Assembly: GCA_946623755.1 (NCBI GenBank)
Contig: CAMORK010000003.1
Span: forward strand, 46,223-110,222
Length of the DNA: 64,000 bases
From: an uncultured Butyrivibrio sp.
Lineage (GTDB): Bacteria > Bacillota > Clostridia > Lachnospirales > Lachnospiraceae
Direction of reading: 5' to 3'
Shown: piece by piece, positions 26,550 to 36,088 of the stretch
How positions within the stretch are numbered: the stretch's first letter is position 1
Layout: each line of letters begins with the position of its first letter
Position numbers and translations under genes: made by a program
The notes under the pieces: model-generated
Told to the model about the DNA's origin: nothing
What the model saw: only the letters and a program-made list of their open reading frames with translations
Database searches by the model: none

Positions 26550-28289
26550 CTATTTGCTACAGCTGTATACTACAAATCTATTATTCTCAAAGACTTTATT
26601 ATAATCATGATTTACAATATAGTCCATTAAAATATCATATTTACCTTCGATATTGGCGTAATCAGCCATTTCCTGCCCCATTATGACCGTGGGGGCATCC
26701 CCCGAGGCGCTCAGATCCATAAGCTGCTTGTCAAACTTGGCTGTGGAATAGCTGTCCAGATCAGGCCAAACGGTATCTATTGCAGGTTCCATATCCAGAA
26801 TATATGAAAGACCCGGAACACCGCCAAAAAGAAGCACCTTATCCTGTAAAAGACCTTCATCCGAAAGAGCTGAATACAGCTCGTTTAAAGTAGCTGCGTT
26901 GTCAGCCGTTGTCCTCATACCGCTTGTCTTTGGTATACTGCAGTATGCATCACGCTTTGATCCGTCCACTGCATCCATGAAAGCAAAACTGAAATGGAAG
27001 ACAATGCCCTGAACAATAAGCACTGCCATGACCATGGATATCATTGCCTGCCATGCGAAATTATAATGCGCTTCCCCTGCCCTTTGCATCATTCTTCTTA
27101 AAAGCCACAGAGCAATCGGAGCTACAATAAATAAATTGTTGATAACGGGGAACGTGTAGTTATTACTTCCCAGCGGAGTTATCAGCATTATCATAAGCGC
27201 CGCAAAAGCCAGGGTCTGCTCCTGCCTGCTTCCATTCAGCACTCCGACGCTGCCTATTACGCTCAGTATCAGGGCTATCACCACAAACATCATGGCCGCC
27301 TGGAAAACGCAGTCATAGTAATGATAGTTTCTTGTGAACACGCCGCGCGAAAAATAGTACCTTACCAGAACCAAAAGCCCCGCGATGTACAAAAGCTTTT
27401 TTACAAGAATATATCTATTCGGAAGCATCATGAACATTATAACCCCGGCTGCTACACACGGCAGCATTATAAGCATATCGGAGACGGTACTAAAGTATGC
27501 GCTTAGAATTGATCCCAGCATTCCTCCGGCGCTATAGTCCGATGCCTTCTCTGTCATTCCAAAAAGGCTTCCTATCATATCAAAGTAAGCCAAAGGGCCG
27601 TATAGGGCGGTAATTCCCAGATACGGAATAATAAGGCCTGTGATGTATCCTGCGATGCATATTAAGGTCTTTTTCAAGATCTCAATAAACCTGTCGCGGG
27701 TTATGATGCCGTAAAACCACAAAACCAGTATCATGGCGGCTTCTACTACATTAGGAAAGCGAGCCATAACGCTCATTCCAAAGCACACTCCCGCCAGTGC
27801 CAGAAGCAGGTTCTGTCTCTCCCACTCAAATATCCCCAGCAGCAAAAACAGGGTTCCGAGGGTAAAGAACAGATATGTCAGATAATTATACATTATGACC
27901 CTGGGGCACCAGCAAAGGCTCTCTGCGATAAACTCGCCGATAAATATCATCCATCCCGGCATCCACTTCTTAAGGAAATAATACGGTAAAAGAGCTGTCA
28001 GCGAGATTATAAAGCTGCAGTACACCGATATTCCGAGCATAGTCCCGCCAAAGGGAAGATGCATGAAAAATCTTCCGAGGACATTACTAAGAAACGTGGA
28101 CAGCGCCCACATCGGATCGATGTTTTCAAGAAACTCGTAATTGGAGAGGCCATAGGTGGTATCTGTAATATCCAGTCCGAGACCCGCGCCTATCAGCGGA
28201 TAAAGCAGAAGGATAACCGGAAACACAAACTTCTCCAGAGGAGCCTGAAACTTTTTTAAATTGAGGAAATAACTTCTAATTGTCTTCAA
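26550..28289 (-). CDS. Polytopic membrane protein, GT-C-like
   Basis: About 11 hydrophobic segments with a soluble C-terminal portion; adjacent to gtrA. Confidence 0.5.
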   Translation of the reverse strand: MKTIRSYFLNLKKFQAPLEKFVFPVILLLYPLIGAGLGLDITDTTYGLSNYEFLENIDPMWALSTFLSNVLGRFFMHLPFGGTMLGISVYCSFIISLTALLPYYFLKKWMPGWMIFIGEFIAESLCWCPRVIMYNYLTYLFFTLGTLFLLLGIFEWERQNLLLALAGVCFGMSVMARFPNVVEAAMILVLWFYGIITRDRFIEILKKTLICIAGYITGLIIPYLGITALYGPLAYFDMIGSLFGMTEKASDYSAGGMLGSILSAYFSTVSDMLIMLPCVAAGVIMFMMLPNRYILVKKLLYIAGLLVLVRYYFSRGVFTRNYHYYDCVFQAAMMFVVIALILSVIGSVGVLNGSRQEQTLAFAALMIMLITPLGSNNYTFPVINNLFIVAPIALWLLRRMMQRAGEAHYNFAWQAMISMVMAVLIVQGIVFHFSFAFMDAVDGSKRDAYCSIPKTSGMRTTADNAATLNELYSALSDEGLLQDKVLLFGGVPGLSYILDMEPAIDTVWPDLDSYSTAKFDKQLMDLSASGDAPTVIMGQEMADYANIEGKYDILMDYIVNHDYNKVFENNRFVVYSCSK

Positions 28290-29422
28290 TCCAATTCCTC
28301 ATCCAATTGTCTTACTTTTTTGAACAGCCATGTGTCATGCATGACTCTTCCTACATAATCAAAGATCATCTTCCTTATCCAGTCCACAAAAATACCGGCA
28401 AGGAACACAATGACGATCGATCTGATCGCATGCCAGGCAAAAAGCGGAACGCTGTTCATCGGAACCTCGCCGATGAGATGCTCCATCCATTCCACCCATC
28501 TGTCTCTTATCTCAACATGCATATGAAGGAGGTACACACCGAAGGTGAGCGGTCCCATAAACCTCACAACATCAGCCGCCTTATTTTCTCTCATCTTATA
28601 GAACCGGAAAAATGAGAACAGGCCAAGGGAACCTGTTAGTGTAAAGAAAAAGTTCAGGTTAAATGGAACTTCCTGAAAATGGGCAAATCCGCCCCAATTA
28701 AAGTTTATATAGTACAGCGAGATACTCATGGTAGCTATGACCGCACATGAGATCAAAAATACAAGGGCACTGTTTCGTGCGTTGTAAAAAAGAACCACGT
28801 TGTATTTACGAATATATGCAGCGATCAGATACAGGCAGATAAACCATCCGTAGTCATATCCGAAATGATCCGTCGGAAAAAGAACCGGAACCACACTTTT
28901 TACAAAGCAGAACCATGTAAGAAGCAAAAGGATCACAGTCTTCATTTGCTTTCTTGTCAGTTTCTCAACTGCAGCATTCATTACCGGAGCAAGCACATAC
29001 ATGATAACGTAAGCAGTCACAAACCAGTAATGCTCTGATGATATCGGAAAAATATACTCAACGAGCTTATAAAGAGAGCTGTATCTTACACCTGAAGATG
29101 CGCCAACCGCAGCCATTACTATAGAAATGATCAGTGTGTAAAAATATACCTGACAGATCAGTGTAATTATACGACTCAGTCTGACCTTCCCTTTCGAGAG
29201 GAAATACCCGCTAAGAAGCACGTAAACATTGAGTCCTGTTATTACAACGGCCTCCATGATATTGGCAAATATATTAACCGCAGAAGCCGGAACCCCAAGC
29301 TGCAGCAGCGCATCTGAATGCGTATTGTAGTGCAGGGTTATTATCATGAGCATCGCAATGACTCTGAGAAGCTCAAAGTTCGGCTCTCTTTTTTTGGCTG
29401 ATGACGACTGTGTACTTTCCAT
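28286..29422 (-). CDS. Acyltransferase family 3 (OafA/WecH-like)
   Basis: KREPNFELLRVIAMLMIITLHYNTH, YVLLSGYFLSKGK, about 10 TM. Confidence 0.88.
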   Translation of the reverse strand: MESTQSSSAKKREPNFELLRVIAMLMIITLHYNTHSDALLQLGVPASAVNIFANIMEAVVITGLNVYVLLSGYFLSKGKVRLSRIITLICQVYFYTLIISIVMAAVGASSGVRYSSLYKLVEYIFPISSEHYWFVTAYVIMYVLAPVMNAAVEKLTRKQMKTVILLLLTWFCFVKSVVPVLFPTDHFGYDYGWFICLYLIAAYIRKYNVVLFYNARNSALVFLISCAVIATMSISLYYINFNWGGFAHFQEVPFNLNFFFTLTGSLGLFSFFRFYKMRENKAADVVRFMGPLTFGVYLLHMHVEIRDRWVEWMEHLIGEVPMNSVPLFAWHAIRSIVIVFLAGIFVDWIRKMIFDYVGRVMHDTWLFKKVRQLDEELD

Positions 29423-29440
29423 AGCTCCTCCAAAAGCTCA

Positions 29441-31189
29441 TTACTTAAGGGTAGCTTTTCCCTCTCCAATACTGTAGATCATGTCACACTTCTCAATGGT
29501 CTGAAGCCTGTGGGCAATGATGACCAGAGTCTTTCTGCCGTGGAGTCTGTTGATTGAATCCATGATGGCAGCTTCGGTGTCATTGTCCAGTGCAGAAGTA
29601 GCTTCATCAAGGACAAGGACTTCCGGGTCCTCAAAAAGAGCTCTGGCAATTCCGATTCTCTGTCTCTGTCCTCCTGACAGACGAATACCCCTTTCGCCTA
29701 TCTGTGTGTCCAGTCCCTCAGGAAGCTCTTTCACATATTCATCAAGTGCAGCTTCCTTCAAAGCCTGCCATACCTTGTTATCATCTATTTCATCATCCGG
29801 AACTCCAAAAGCCACGTTCTTTCTGATGGTTGAGTCTGTCATGAATATTGTCTGAGGGATATACCCTATGTTCTTCAGCCACCCCTGATAGTTGGTATTT
29901 ACATCCACGCCGTCGGCAAGGATCTTGCCGTTTTCGGGTTCAAGAAGTCCGAGAAGTACATCTACAATGGTTGTCTTGCCGGCTCCGGAGGTTCCTACAA
30001 TACCAACCGACTTGCCGACAGGAATCTCCATAGTGGCCTTATCCAGAATAAGCTTGTCTGTTCCCGGATACTTGTAGGTAATATCTTCCATCCTGATGGT
30101 CTTTGTTACAGGGAGCTTTTCTACAGTTGTTTTAACGCGGTAATCGTCACTGTTATAAGAAATTGACTCATCATGGATCTCTGACTGAAGATTGTCGCTT
30201 ACATTATCAAGGAAAGGCTCAAAGTAGGCGATGGATGTCAGATAGTTGTTGATCCTGTTCGCACTGGGCAAGAGTCTTGCCGCAGCAGCTGCAAGTACCG
30301 TAAGCTGCGGAAGCAGGGTTGTTATGCTGGTTCCTGAGAGCATTACGACAAGCATATATCCGACCATTCCTGCGATGGCTATTGTCTCAATAAGAAGTCT
30401 TGGTGTTGAATTGTAGAGGTTATACTTCTGAACAGCGTTTACGTATCCGGCTCCGCAGTCGGCATATCCGTTTATGAAGTAGTTCTCCTTGGCAGCCACC
30501 TTGATCTCCTTGATTCCGGTCACGGACTCATAGATCCACTTATAAAGACCGCTGTAGTAGTCCTGGTTGTCCTGTCCTGCCTTGACCATGACAGGCTTTA
30601 TGAAATACTTGATGACAAGAAGTACGATTACAAGAAGCGTTGCAATAGTCAATGTCATTCTGGCATCCTGACTAAGAAGTATTGCTACCAGACAAACAAA
30701 TACGATGATCTCACTTATGAGCTGGAGGCAGCTCAGGATCAGCGCATAGAGGTTATTGACGTCAGATGTGATGTTTCTCTGAATGACTGTTGTATCAGCA
30801 TTTAAATAGTACTCATACGGGCGCTGCATGAAATTGATCATCATGCGTCTTGATGTGGCAAACTGATTGGTATATACGAATCTGAGCTGAACCACATTCA
30901 TGAAGTACAGGAAAATGTTCTTTATGACAAACACAAGAATCAGCGCCACCATGATAAGTGCCGCCAGCTGCGTTGTACTGCTTAGATTAAAGAGATTGTA
31001 GATGCCGGAGAGGATCTTGCTCTCTTCCACCTTCTGCGGATCGATGACAACCTGCATTACAGGCGCGATCATGGCGATACCAAGCGACTCCAGAACACCA
31101 CCGATGAGCATGAGTATAACAATACCCACCATCTGTCTCTTTTGCTTCTTATCAAGAAGCACCTTAAGTTTACTGATAATCTTACGCAT
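29441..31189 (-). CDS. ABC transporter, PglK/MsbA-like lipid-linked glycan flippase
   Basis: N-terminal 6-TM region, Walker A GTSGAGKTT, signature LSGGQRQRIGIARALFEDPEVLVLDEATSALDNDTE. Confidence 0.9.
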   Translation of the reverse strand: MRKIISKLKVLLDKKQKRQMVGIVILMLIGGVLESLGIAMIAPVMQVVIDPQKVEESKILSGIYNLFNLSSTTQLAALIMVALILVFVIKNIFLYFMNVVQLRFVYTNQFATSRRMMINFMQRPYEYYLNADTTVIQRNITSDVNNLYALILSCLQLISEIIVFVCLVAILLSQDARMTLTIATLLVIVLLVIKYFIKPVMVKAGQDNQDYYSGLYKWIYESVTGIKEIKVAAKENYFINGYADCGAGYVNAVQKYNLYNSTPRLLIETIAIAGMVGYMLVVMLSGTSITTLLPQLTVLAAAAARLLPSANRINNYLTSIAYFEPFLDNVSDNLQSEIHDESISYNSDDYRVKTTVEKLPVTKTIRMEDITYKYPGTDKLILDKATMEIPVGKSVGIVGTSGAGKTTIVDVLLGLLEPENGKILADGVDVNTNYQGWLKNIGYIPQTIFMTDSTIRKNVAFGVPDDEIDDNKVWQALKEAALDEYVKELPEGLDTQIGERGIRLSGGQRQRIGIARALFEDPEVLVLDEATSALDNDTEAAIMDSINRLHGRKTLVIIAHRLQTIEKCDMIYSIGEGKATLK

Positions 31190-31196
31190 TAAAAAT

Positions 31197-32270
31197 TCAT
31201 TTCCTTCCTGACAGGCTGCTCCTCAGATCTCTGTAGAACCACAGCAGTCTGTAGTATATATAAAAGAATAGATGGGACTTCATCTGAAATCCAATTAGTT
31301 TTCTCTCTTCAGGATGTATCTTTTCCAAATAATAACAGTTGTTTTGGAAATTTGGAAAGGTCTCCTTCATCTCTTTTCCAAGAGCTTTGCAAAAATTATA
31401 GCATCCTTTAACTTTATACTTTTTCGGCATGGCAGAGAACAATGTGTTGACATAAAATAACACCGTGTATTGGAATTCTATCTCCGGAAGATAGTCTTCA
31501 TAATATCCATTATCCCTGGCCTCAGACACGATCATCCTTCCCGCCGCCATTCTGTCCTCAAGATTCTTTCTGGAGATGCTGTGAACCGTTGAGCAGTCGT
31601 GCTGATAGTAGAAGTAGAGCGGTTCCTGAATATACTCAAAGTGTTTCGATCTGGTCATCCAGGTATTGCTTACAGCATTGTCCTCATAAAAGATATCCTC
31701 AGGAAAAACGTCCAGTTTGTCTCTTGTACCCGGCTGATAATCCCCCAGGATCAGTTCTCTTTTGTATACCTTCACCACAAGGCTTCCGGTCTCAATTAGG
31801 AGCTTTTTGTATCTCTCCCTGTCCATTACTCCGGTCTGTTCAAAGTTGTTGTTGTGAACGATCTCGCCAACCTTAAAACTGTGCTCATGAGTAAGGCTGT
31901 AATCACAGCCCACCATATCGGCTCCGGTCTCTTCTGCCTTACCGATAAGTCTCTCGTAATAATCGGGAACAACCCAGTCATCTGCATCTATAAATCCGAG
32001 CCACTCACCCTTTGCTATTGCAAGCCCAATGTTCTTGGCTCCGCCCTGATGCCTGTTCCTGTCGGAGGCAATTGCGATAAATCTGTCCGGATATTTGTCC
32101 TGATATGTGCGCAGGATCTCCAAAGAATTGTCGGTAGAACAGTCATCTACAGCAATGATCTCATAGGAGCCGGGCGCCATGGTCTGATTCACAAGACTGT
32201 CAAGGCAATACTCAAGTTTCCCGTCTGCAGCCATATTATAAACCGGAACAACAATACTAAGCTTAATCAT
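31197..32270 (-). CDS. Glycosyltransferase family 2
   Basis: LSIVVPVYNMAADGKLEYCLDSLVNQT...EIIAVDDCSTDNSLEI...GFIDADDWV. Confidence 0.9.
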   Translation of the reverse strand: MIKLSIVVPVYNMAADGKLEYCLDSLVNQTMAPGSYEIIAVDDCSTDNSLEILRTYQDKYPDRFIAIASDRNRHQGGAKNIGLAIAKGEWLGFIDADDWVVPDYYERLIGKAEETGADMVGCDYSLTHEHSFKVGEIVHNNNFEQTGVMDRERYKKLLIETGSLVVKVYKRELILGDYQPGTRDKLDVFPEDIFYEDNAVSNTWMTRSKHFEYIQEPLYFYYQHDCSTVHSISRKNLEDRMAAGRMIVSEARDNGYYEDYLPEIEFQYTVLFYVNTLFSAMPKKYKVKGCYNFCKALGKEMKETFPNFQNNCYYLEKIHPEERKLIGFQMKSHLFFYIYYRLLWFYRDLRSSLSGRK

Positions 32271-32301
32271 CTTCTCCCCGCAAAATCTTATTGCACATAT
32301 A

Positions 32302-32342
32302 CAACAAAGGAAGCATCGGCCACTTTAAGACCAGGTGCTTCC
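32302..32342 (-). terminator. Stem-loop, possible weak terminator downstream of pseB
   Basis: Minus-strand RNA GGAAGCAccTGGTCttaaagTGGCCgaTGCTTCC then TTTGTTGT. 7-bp outer stem, imperfect T tract. Confidence 0.45.
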
Positions 32343-32366
32343 GATTAGTCTAAACTTCTTTATTTA

Positions 32367-33377
32367 TCAGTGCTCTACCGCTTCACTAAGTCTGTTTCTG
32401 ATATCCTCTACATTCATCCATTCAGTGTTATTGCCTGAGCTGTAGTAGAATCCGTCCGGAACTCTCTTTCCGCCCTCTGCAGGAACGATCTCATGAGCAA
32501 AAGAAACCTGAGGATAAACGATGAAGTGCTTGTCATACTCGTAGGTATTTGGAGCATCTTCCTTGGTGACCATGACCTCATCAAGCTTCTCACCGGGTCT
32601 TATTCCAACTTCCTTGGTGGCAATACCGGGGCACATAGCCTCAGCCAGATCCTTGATATTGAATGAAGGGATCTTGCTGATGAAGGTCTCTCCGCCCTTT
32701 GCCTCAGCAAGAGCCTTAAGAACCAGCTCAACTCCCTCGGGAAGACTGATCCAGAATCTTGTCATGCGATAATCGGTGATAGGAAGCTCTTTTTCCCCTT
32801 TCTCAATAAGGCTCTTGAAGAAAGGAATGATAGATCCGCGGCTTCCTGCAACATTGCCGTAACGTACGATTGAGAAATTGATGTCCTTGGAACCTGCATA
32901 AGCATTGGCTGCAATAAAGAGCTTGTCTGAAACCATCTTGGTAGCACCGTAAAGGTTAACCGGATCAACAGCCTTGTCTGTAGAAAGAGCTACAACTCTC
33001 TTAACGCCTGTATTGAGCGCAGCATTTATAACATTCTGAGCACCGTTTATATTTGTCTTGATTGCCTCATCAGGGTTGTACTCGCATGCAGGAACCTGCT
33101 TAAGAGCTGCAGCATGAACGATGTAATCAACGTTCTCACAGGCTCTCTCAAGTCTTGCTGCATCTCTTACATCACCGATGAAGAAACGCATCTTGTCAGC
33201 GTGTTCTTTATATATCTTCTCATTAGACATTGTAAACTGCTTGAACTCATCCCTTGAATATATAATGAGCTTCTTGGGATTGTAGTGTTCAAGAACGTAC
33301 TCGGTAAAGCAGTGTCCAAAAGAACCTGTTCCTCCGGTAACCAGAATCGTCTTATTATCAAGCATTGATCTTTCCAT
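32367..33377 (-). CDS. pseB: UDP-GlcNAc 4,6-dehydratase (inverting), PseB-like
   Basis: LDNKTILVTGGTGSFGHCFTEYVLEHYNPKKLIIYSRDEFKQ...VHAAALKQVPACEYNPDEAIKTNINGAQNVI...STDKAVDPVNLYGATKMVSDKLF. Confidence 0.92.
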   Translation of the reverse strand: MERSMLDNKTILVTGGTGSFGHCFTEYVLEHYNPKKLIIYSRDEFKQFTMSNEKIYKEHADKMRFFIGDVRDAARLERACENVDYIVHAAALKQVPACEYNPDEAIKTNINGAQNVINAALNTGVKRVVALSTDKAVDPVNLYGATKMVSDKLFIAANAYAGSKDINFSIVRYGNVAGSRGSIIPFFKSLIEKGEKELPITDYRMTRFWISLPEGVELVLKALAEAKGGETFISKIPSFNIKDLAEAMCPGIATKEVGIRPGEKLDEVMVTKEDAPNTYEYDKHFIVYPQVSFAHEIVPAEGGKRVPDGFYYSSGNNTEWMNVEDIRNRLSEAVEH

Positions 33378-33404
33378 TTGTTATCTCCATGTATCGTTTA
33401 TATA

Positions 33405-33474
33405 TTTATGATGATATACGGATTGCTTCACTTCGTTCTCGCATTTCCTATCGCAACCCTATATCATCATATAC
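33405..33474. repeat. 70-bp terminal-inverted-repeat element, copy B of the ATGATGATATACGGATTGC family
   Basis: TTTATGATGATATACGGATTGCTTCACTTCGTTCTCGCA...TCGCAACCCTATATCATCATATA; ends are imperfect inverted repeats and match copy A at 8500-8674. Confidence 0.7.
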
Positions 33475-33508
33475 TAAAGCGGCCTAAAGGTCAAAAATCC
33501 CATGGTGC

Positions 33509-35080
33509 TCACTTTACTTCATAGACAGTCCACATATCCTCAGTGAAAACACTCTCCATACTGCGAAGTCCCTTGCAGCTCTCAAACAGGTTTTCAAAAG
33601 CTTTCTCCTGAAGATCATTGTCGGCAGCATAGAGTATGATCTTGTCAGCCCCCGCAACCTCCGGGTCAGTTATCTTCTCAACATTCTCCTCATCCATGTA
33701 AAAGACCTTTGGATATTCAAGGAGTTCATCCGTAAGCCTCCATACGTTTTGAGGAGTGCTCGGGTTGAACATGACAACCGCTACCTCATCTGAATTTGCT
33801 GCAGCATATTCTATCTTCTTTGTATCCTCCGGGTAAAGAAACAGTACCCTTTTGTCGTTTATATGCCCCTTTAGTATAAGAGCTGCCAGAACCGCCGCCA
33901 GAGCATAAAGTACGACTTTATTTTCCATGACTTCAAGGACATAATAAGCATCCATAAGGATGAGCAATATCAGCAGCGGATAAACAGGCATCTCATATCG
34001 GTTCGAAGCACTACCCACCAAAAGAGCTGTCTTGGAGGTCAGAAGGAAATATCCGACTGACGCCAGCGTCAGCATAACTATCTCAGGCCTTGGAAGCTTT
34101 CCTCCTTCACTGATCTTCCTCTTCCTCGATGTGATCTTTAAGAGAAGTCCCATGAAGATCAAAAGAAGTATTATCAAAAGGCCTCCGGCAAATACATAGT
34201 CATTCAAGAGTCCAGTGAAAAAGGATACCCTCATCCAGGTATTGGCAATATCAAAAAAACTTCCCGATGCATCTCCGCCTCTGTATCCACCGAACATATG
34301 CCTCGGTGCTGCAGGATACGTAATGACTGCAAGTCCAAGACTCACAGCACATCCCGCCACATATATCAGGCCGTTTCTGATGTCTTTTCTGAAAAAGACA
34401 ATCCAGACAGTGGTAAGAAATCCGATAGATACGAAGAAGAAGATATAAAAATACTGAACCAAAAAACCTGTGTAAGATGTCACCATCACAGGCAGAAGAC
34501 TCTTTAAAACAAAGTCTTTTAACTCCATGCTATTATTGTCAAAGTCCTGTATCAGCTTTACATGGAACAACGCGCAGGCTATAAGCGCAGCTCCGAGCCA
34601 TGCATACATCCTGATAAGCATATTGCAGGATACAGTCTGCGGATTCAGTCCCCAGAACAGAAGAACCATGACCTCAACTACGAGCGGAACCTTCAGCCGT
34701 TCCATCAAAAGACAGAGCAGCAAAAACGATACAGCAAAGGCCAAAAAATTTGTTATAAGTCCCGGCCATTTGGAAAACTGCCCCGGGACAAAGGAACAAA
34801 GCGTATGGAACAGATAATAATAAAACGGCGGGTGTACATCCCAGGACTGAACGAGCCCAACCATCTTATAGTTAAACTCTTCTCCCGGTTTAACAGCAAA
34901 CTCATCAAGTATGGCCTGCCTGTCCTGCCACTCCCTGTCCGGCTGAAAAAGACCTATACTTCTGTTGCTGGAGTAGTAGGTATAATATTCATCCTCATGA
35001 AATCCCGATTTCTGAGTCCCGTAAAATATACTCAGAATCAGTGAGACCACAAAAATCGCGCTAAATAAATATTTTTTCAT
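33509..35080 (-). CDS. Polytopic GT-C-like glycosyltransferase (ArnT/PMT-like)
   Basis: TM1 then FHEDEYYTYYSSNRS and a WDVHPPFYYYLFHTL motif, as in GT39/ArnT-type first loops; multiple TM. Confidence 0.7.
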   Translation of the reverse strand: MKKYLFSAIFVVSLILSIFYGTQKSGFHEDEYYTYYSSNRSIGLFQPDREWQDRQAILDEFAVKPGEEFNYKMVGLVQSWDVHPPFYYYLFHTLCSFVPGQFSKWPGLITNFLAFAVSFLLLCLLMERLKVPLVVEVMVLLFWGLNPQTVSCNMLIRMYAWLGAALIACALFHVKLIQDFDNNSMELKDFVLKSLLPVMVTSYTGFLVQYFYIFFFVSIGFLTTVWIVFFRKDIRNGLIYVAGCAVSLGLAVITYPAAPRHMFGGYRGGDASGSFFDIANTWMRVSFFTGLLNDYVFAGGLLIILLLIFMGLLLKITSRKRKISEGGKLPRPEIVMLTLASVGYFLLTSKTALLVGSASNRYEMPVYPLLILLILMDAYYVLEVMENKVVLYALAAVLAALILKGHINDKRVLFLYPEDTKKIEYAAANSDEVAVVMFNPSTPQNVWRLTDELLEYPKVFYMDEENVEKITDPEVAGADKIILYAADNDLQEKAFENLFESCKGLRSMESVFTEDMWTVYEVK

Positions 35081-35083
35081 TGA

Positions 35084-36088
35084 TCACAATCCCCGAATTC
35101 CGGCATGAAGCTTTCTCACAGCCTTTGGCGCCAGAGTAAGAAGTGTAAGGTATGCCTTCTGCTTAGCTGAAAGATACTTATTCCCCAGCATCCTGGCAAA
35201 GCTTCTGCGCAGGTCCGAAACAACCTTTTTATAAAACGTATTGTCCGATGTCATCTTAGAGATCGGAATATGAAGCAGATAATCCAGTCTCTGGACAAAT
35301 CCAAACCTGAGCGCAACAGGGATCAGTTCCCTGTGGTTTCTGCTCACCAGATCAAGGGCTACATCCGAATTCCTTACAATATCTGTGAACACAGGCGGGA
35401 AATAGTCCTTGTCCTGTGCTTTCTTTCTGGAATTACTGCCGGTTCTGTAAAAGACATGGTAACAGGCCTCAGGTAAAAGGATGAGCTTATTTACCTTCTC
35501 CAGCATATGGATCATAAGGTAAAAATCTTCATTGAGTTCTCCTTCAGGGAACCTCATATCCTCAGTAAAAAGCTCTCTTTTTGTAAGCTTGGTACAAAAA
35601 GAAGCGTCTCCCGTATGCATAAGGAGCGTTCTAAGGTGCTCGGTCGGAGTCAACTCTTTTTCCTCATCAAAGGGCTCAAGAACATCCGGAAGCTTGTCCC
35701 CGCTCTCGGATATCTCATCCCTTGCTATCTGAACCATGTCTGCATTGTTACGCAGTGCAGCTTCCATCATCGTGCTGTACATAACTCCGGAAATGTAGTC
35801 ATCGCTGTCTACAAATCCAAGGTAGTCACCTGTAGCTGCCTCAATTCCGACATTTCTGGCACTGCTGGAGCCGCCGTTTTCTTTATGAATGACCTGAACG
35901 TTTGAATACTTACGGGCCAGTTCATCTGCTATGTGCGGTGTCCCATCCGTAGATCCGTCATCGACAACTATTATCTGAAGAAGCTCTTTGGGGTAATCCT
36001 GAGATGCAACTGAAGTTACACACTTCTCCAGAAGATCTTCTATATTGTAGGCAGGTATTATAACCGATATGCTCTTATTATCAGGCAT
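35084..36088 (-). CDS. Glycosyltransferase family 2
   Basis: SVIIPAYNIEDLLEKCVTSVASQ...IIVVDDGSTDGTP...GFVDSDDYI. Confidence 0.9.
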   Translation of the reverse strand: MPDNKSISVIIPAYNIEDLLEKCVTSVASQDYPKELLQIIVVDDGSTDGTPHIADELARKYSNVQVIHKENGGSSSARNVGIEAATGDYLGFVDSDDYISGVMYSTMMEAALRNNADMVQIARDEISESGDKLPDVLEPFDEEKELTPTEHLRTLLMHTGDASFCTKLTKRELFTEDMRFPEGELNEDFYLMIHMLEKVNKLILLPEACYHVFYRTGSNSRKKAQDKDYFPPVFTDIVRNSDVALDLVSRNHRELIPVALRFGFVQRLDYLLHIPISKMTSDNTFYKKVVSDLRRSFARMLGNKYLSAKQKAYLTLLTLAPKAVRKLHAGIRGL

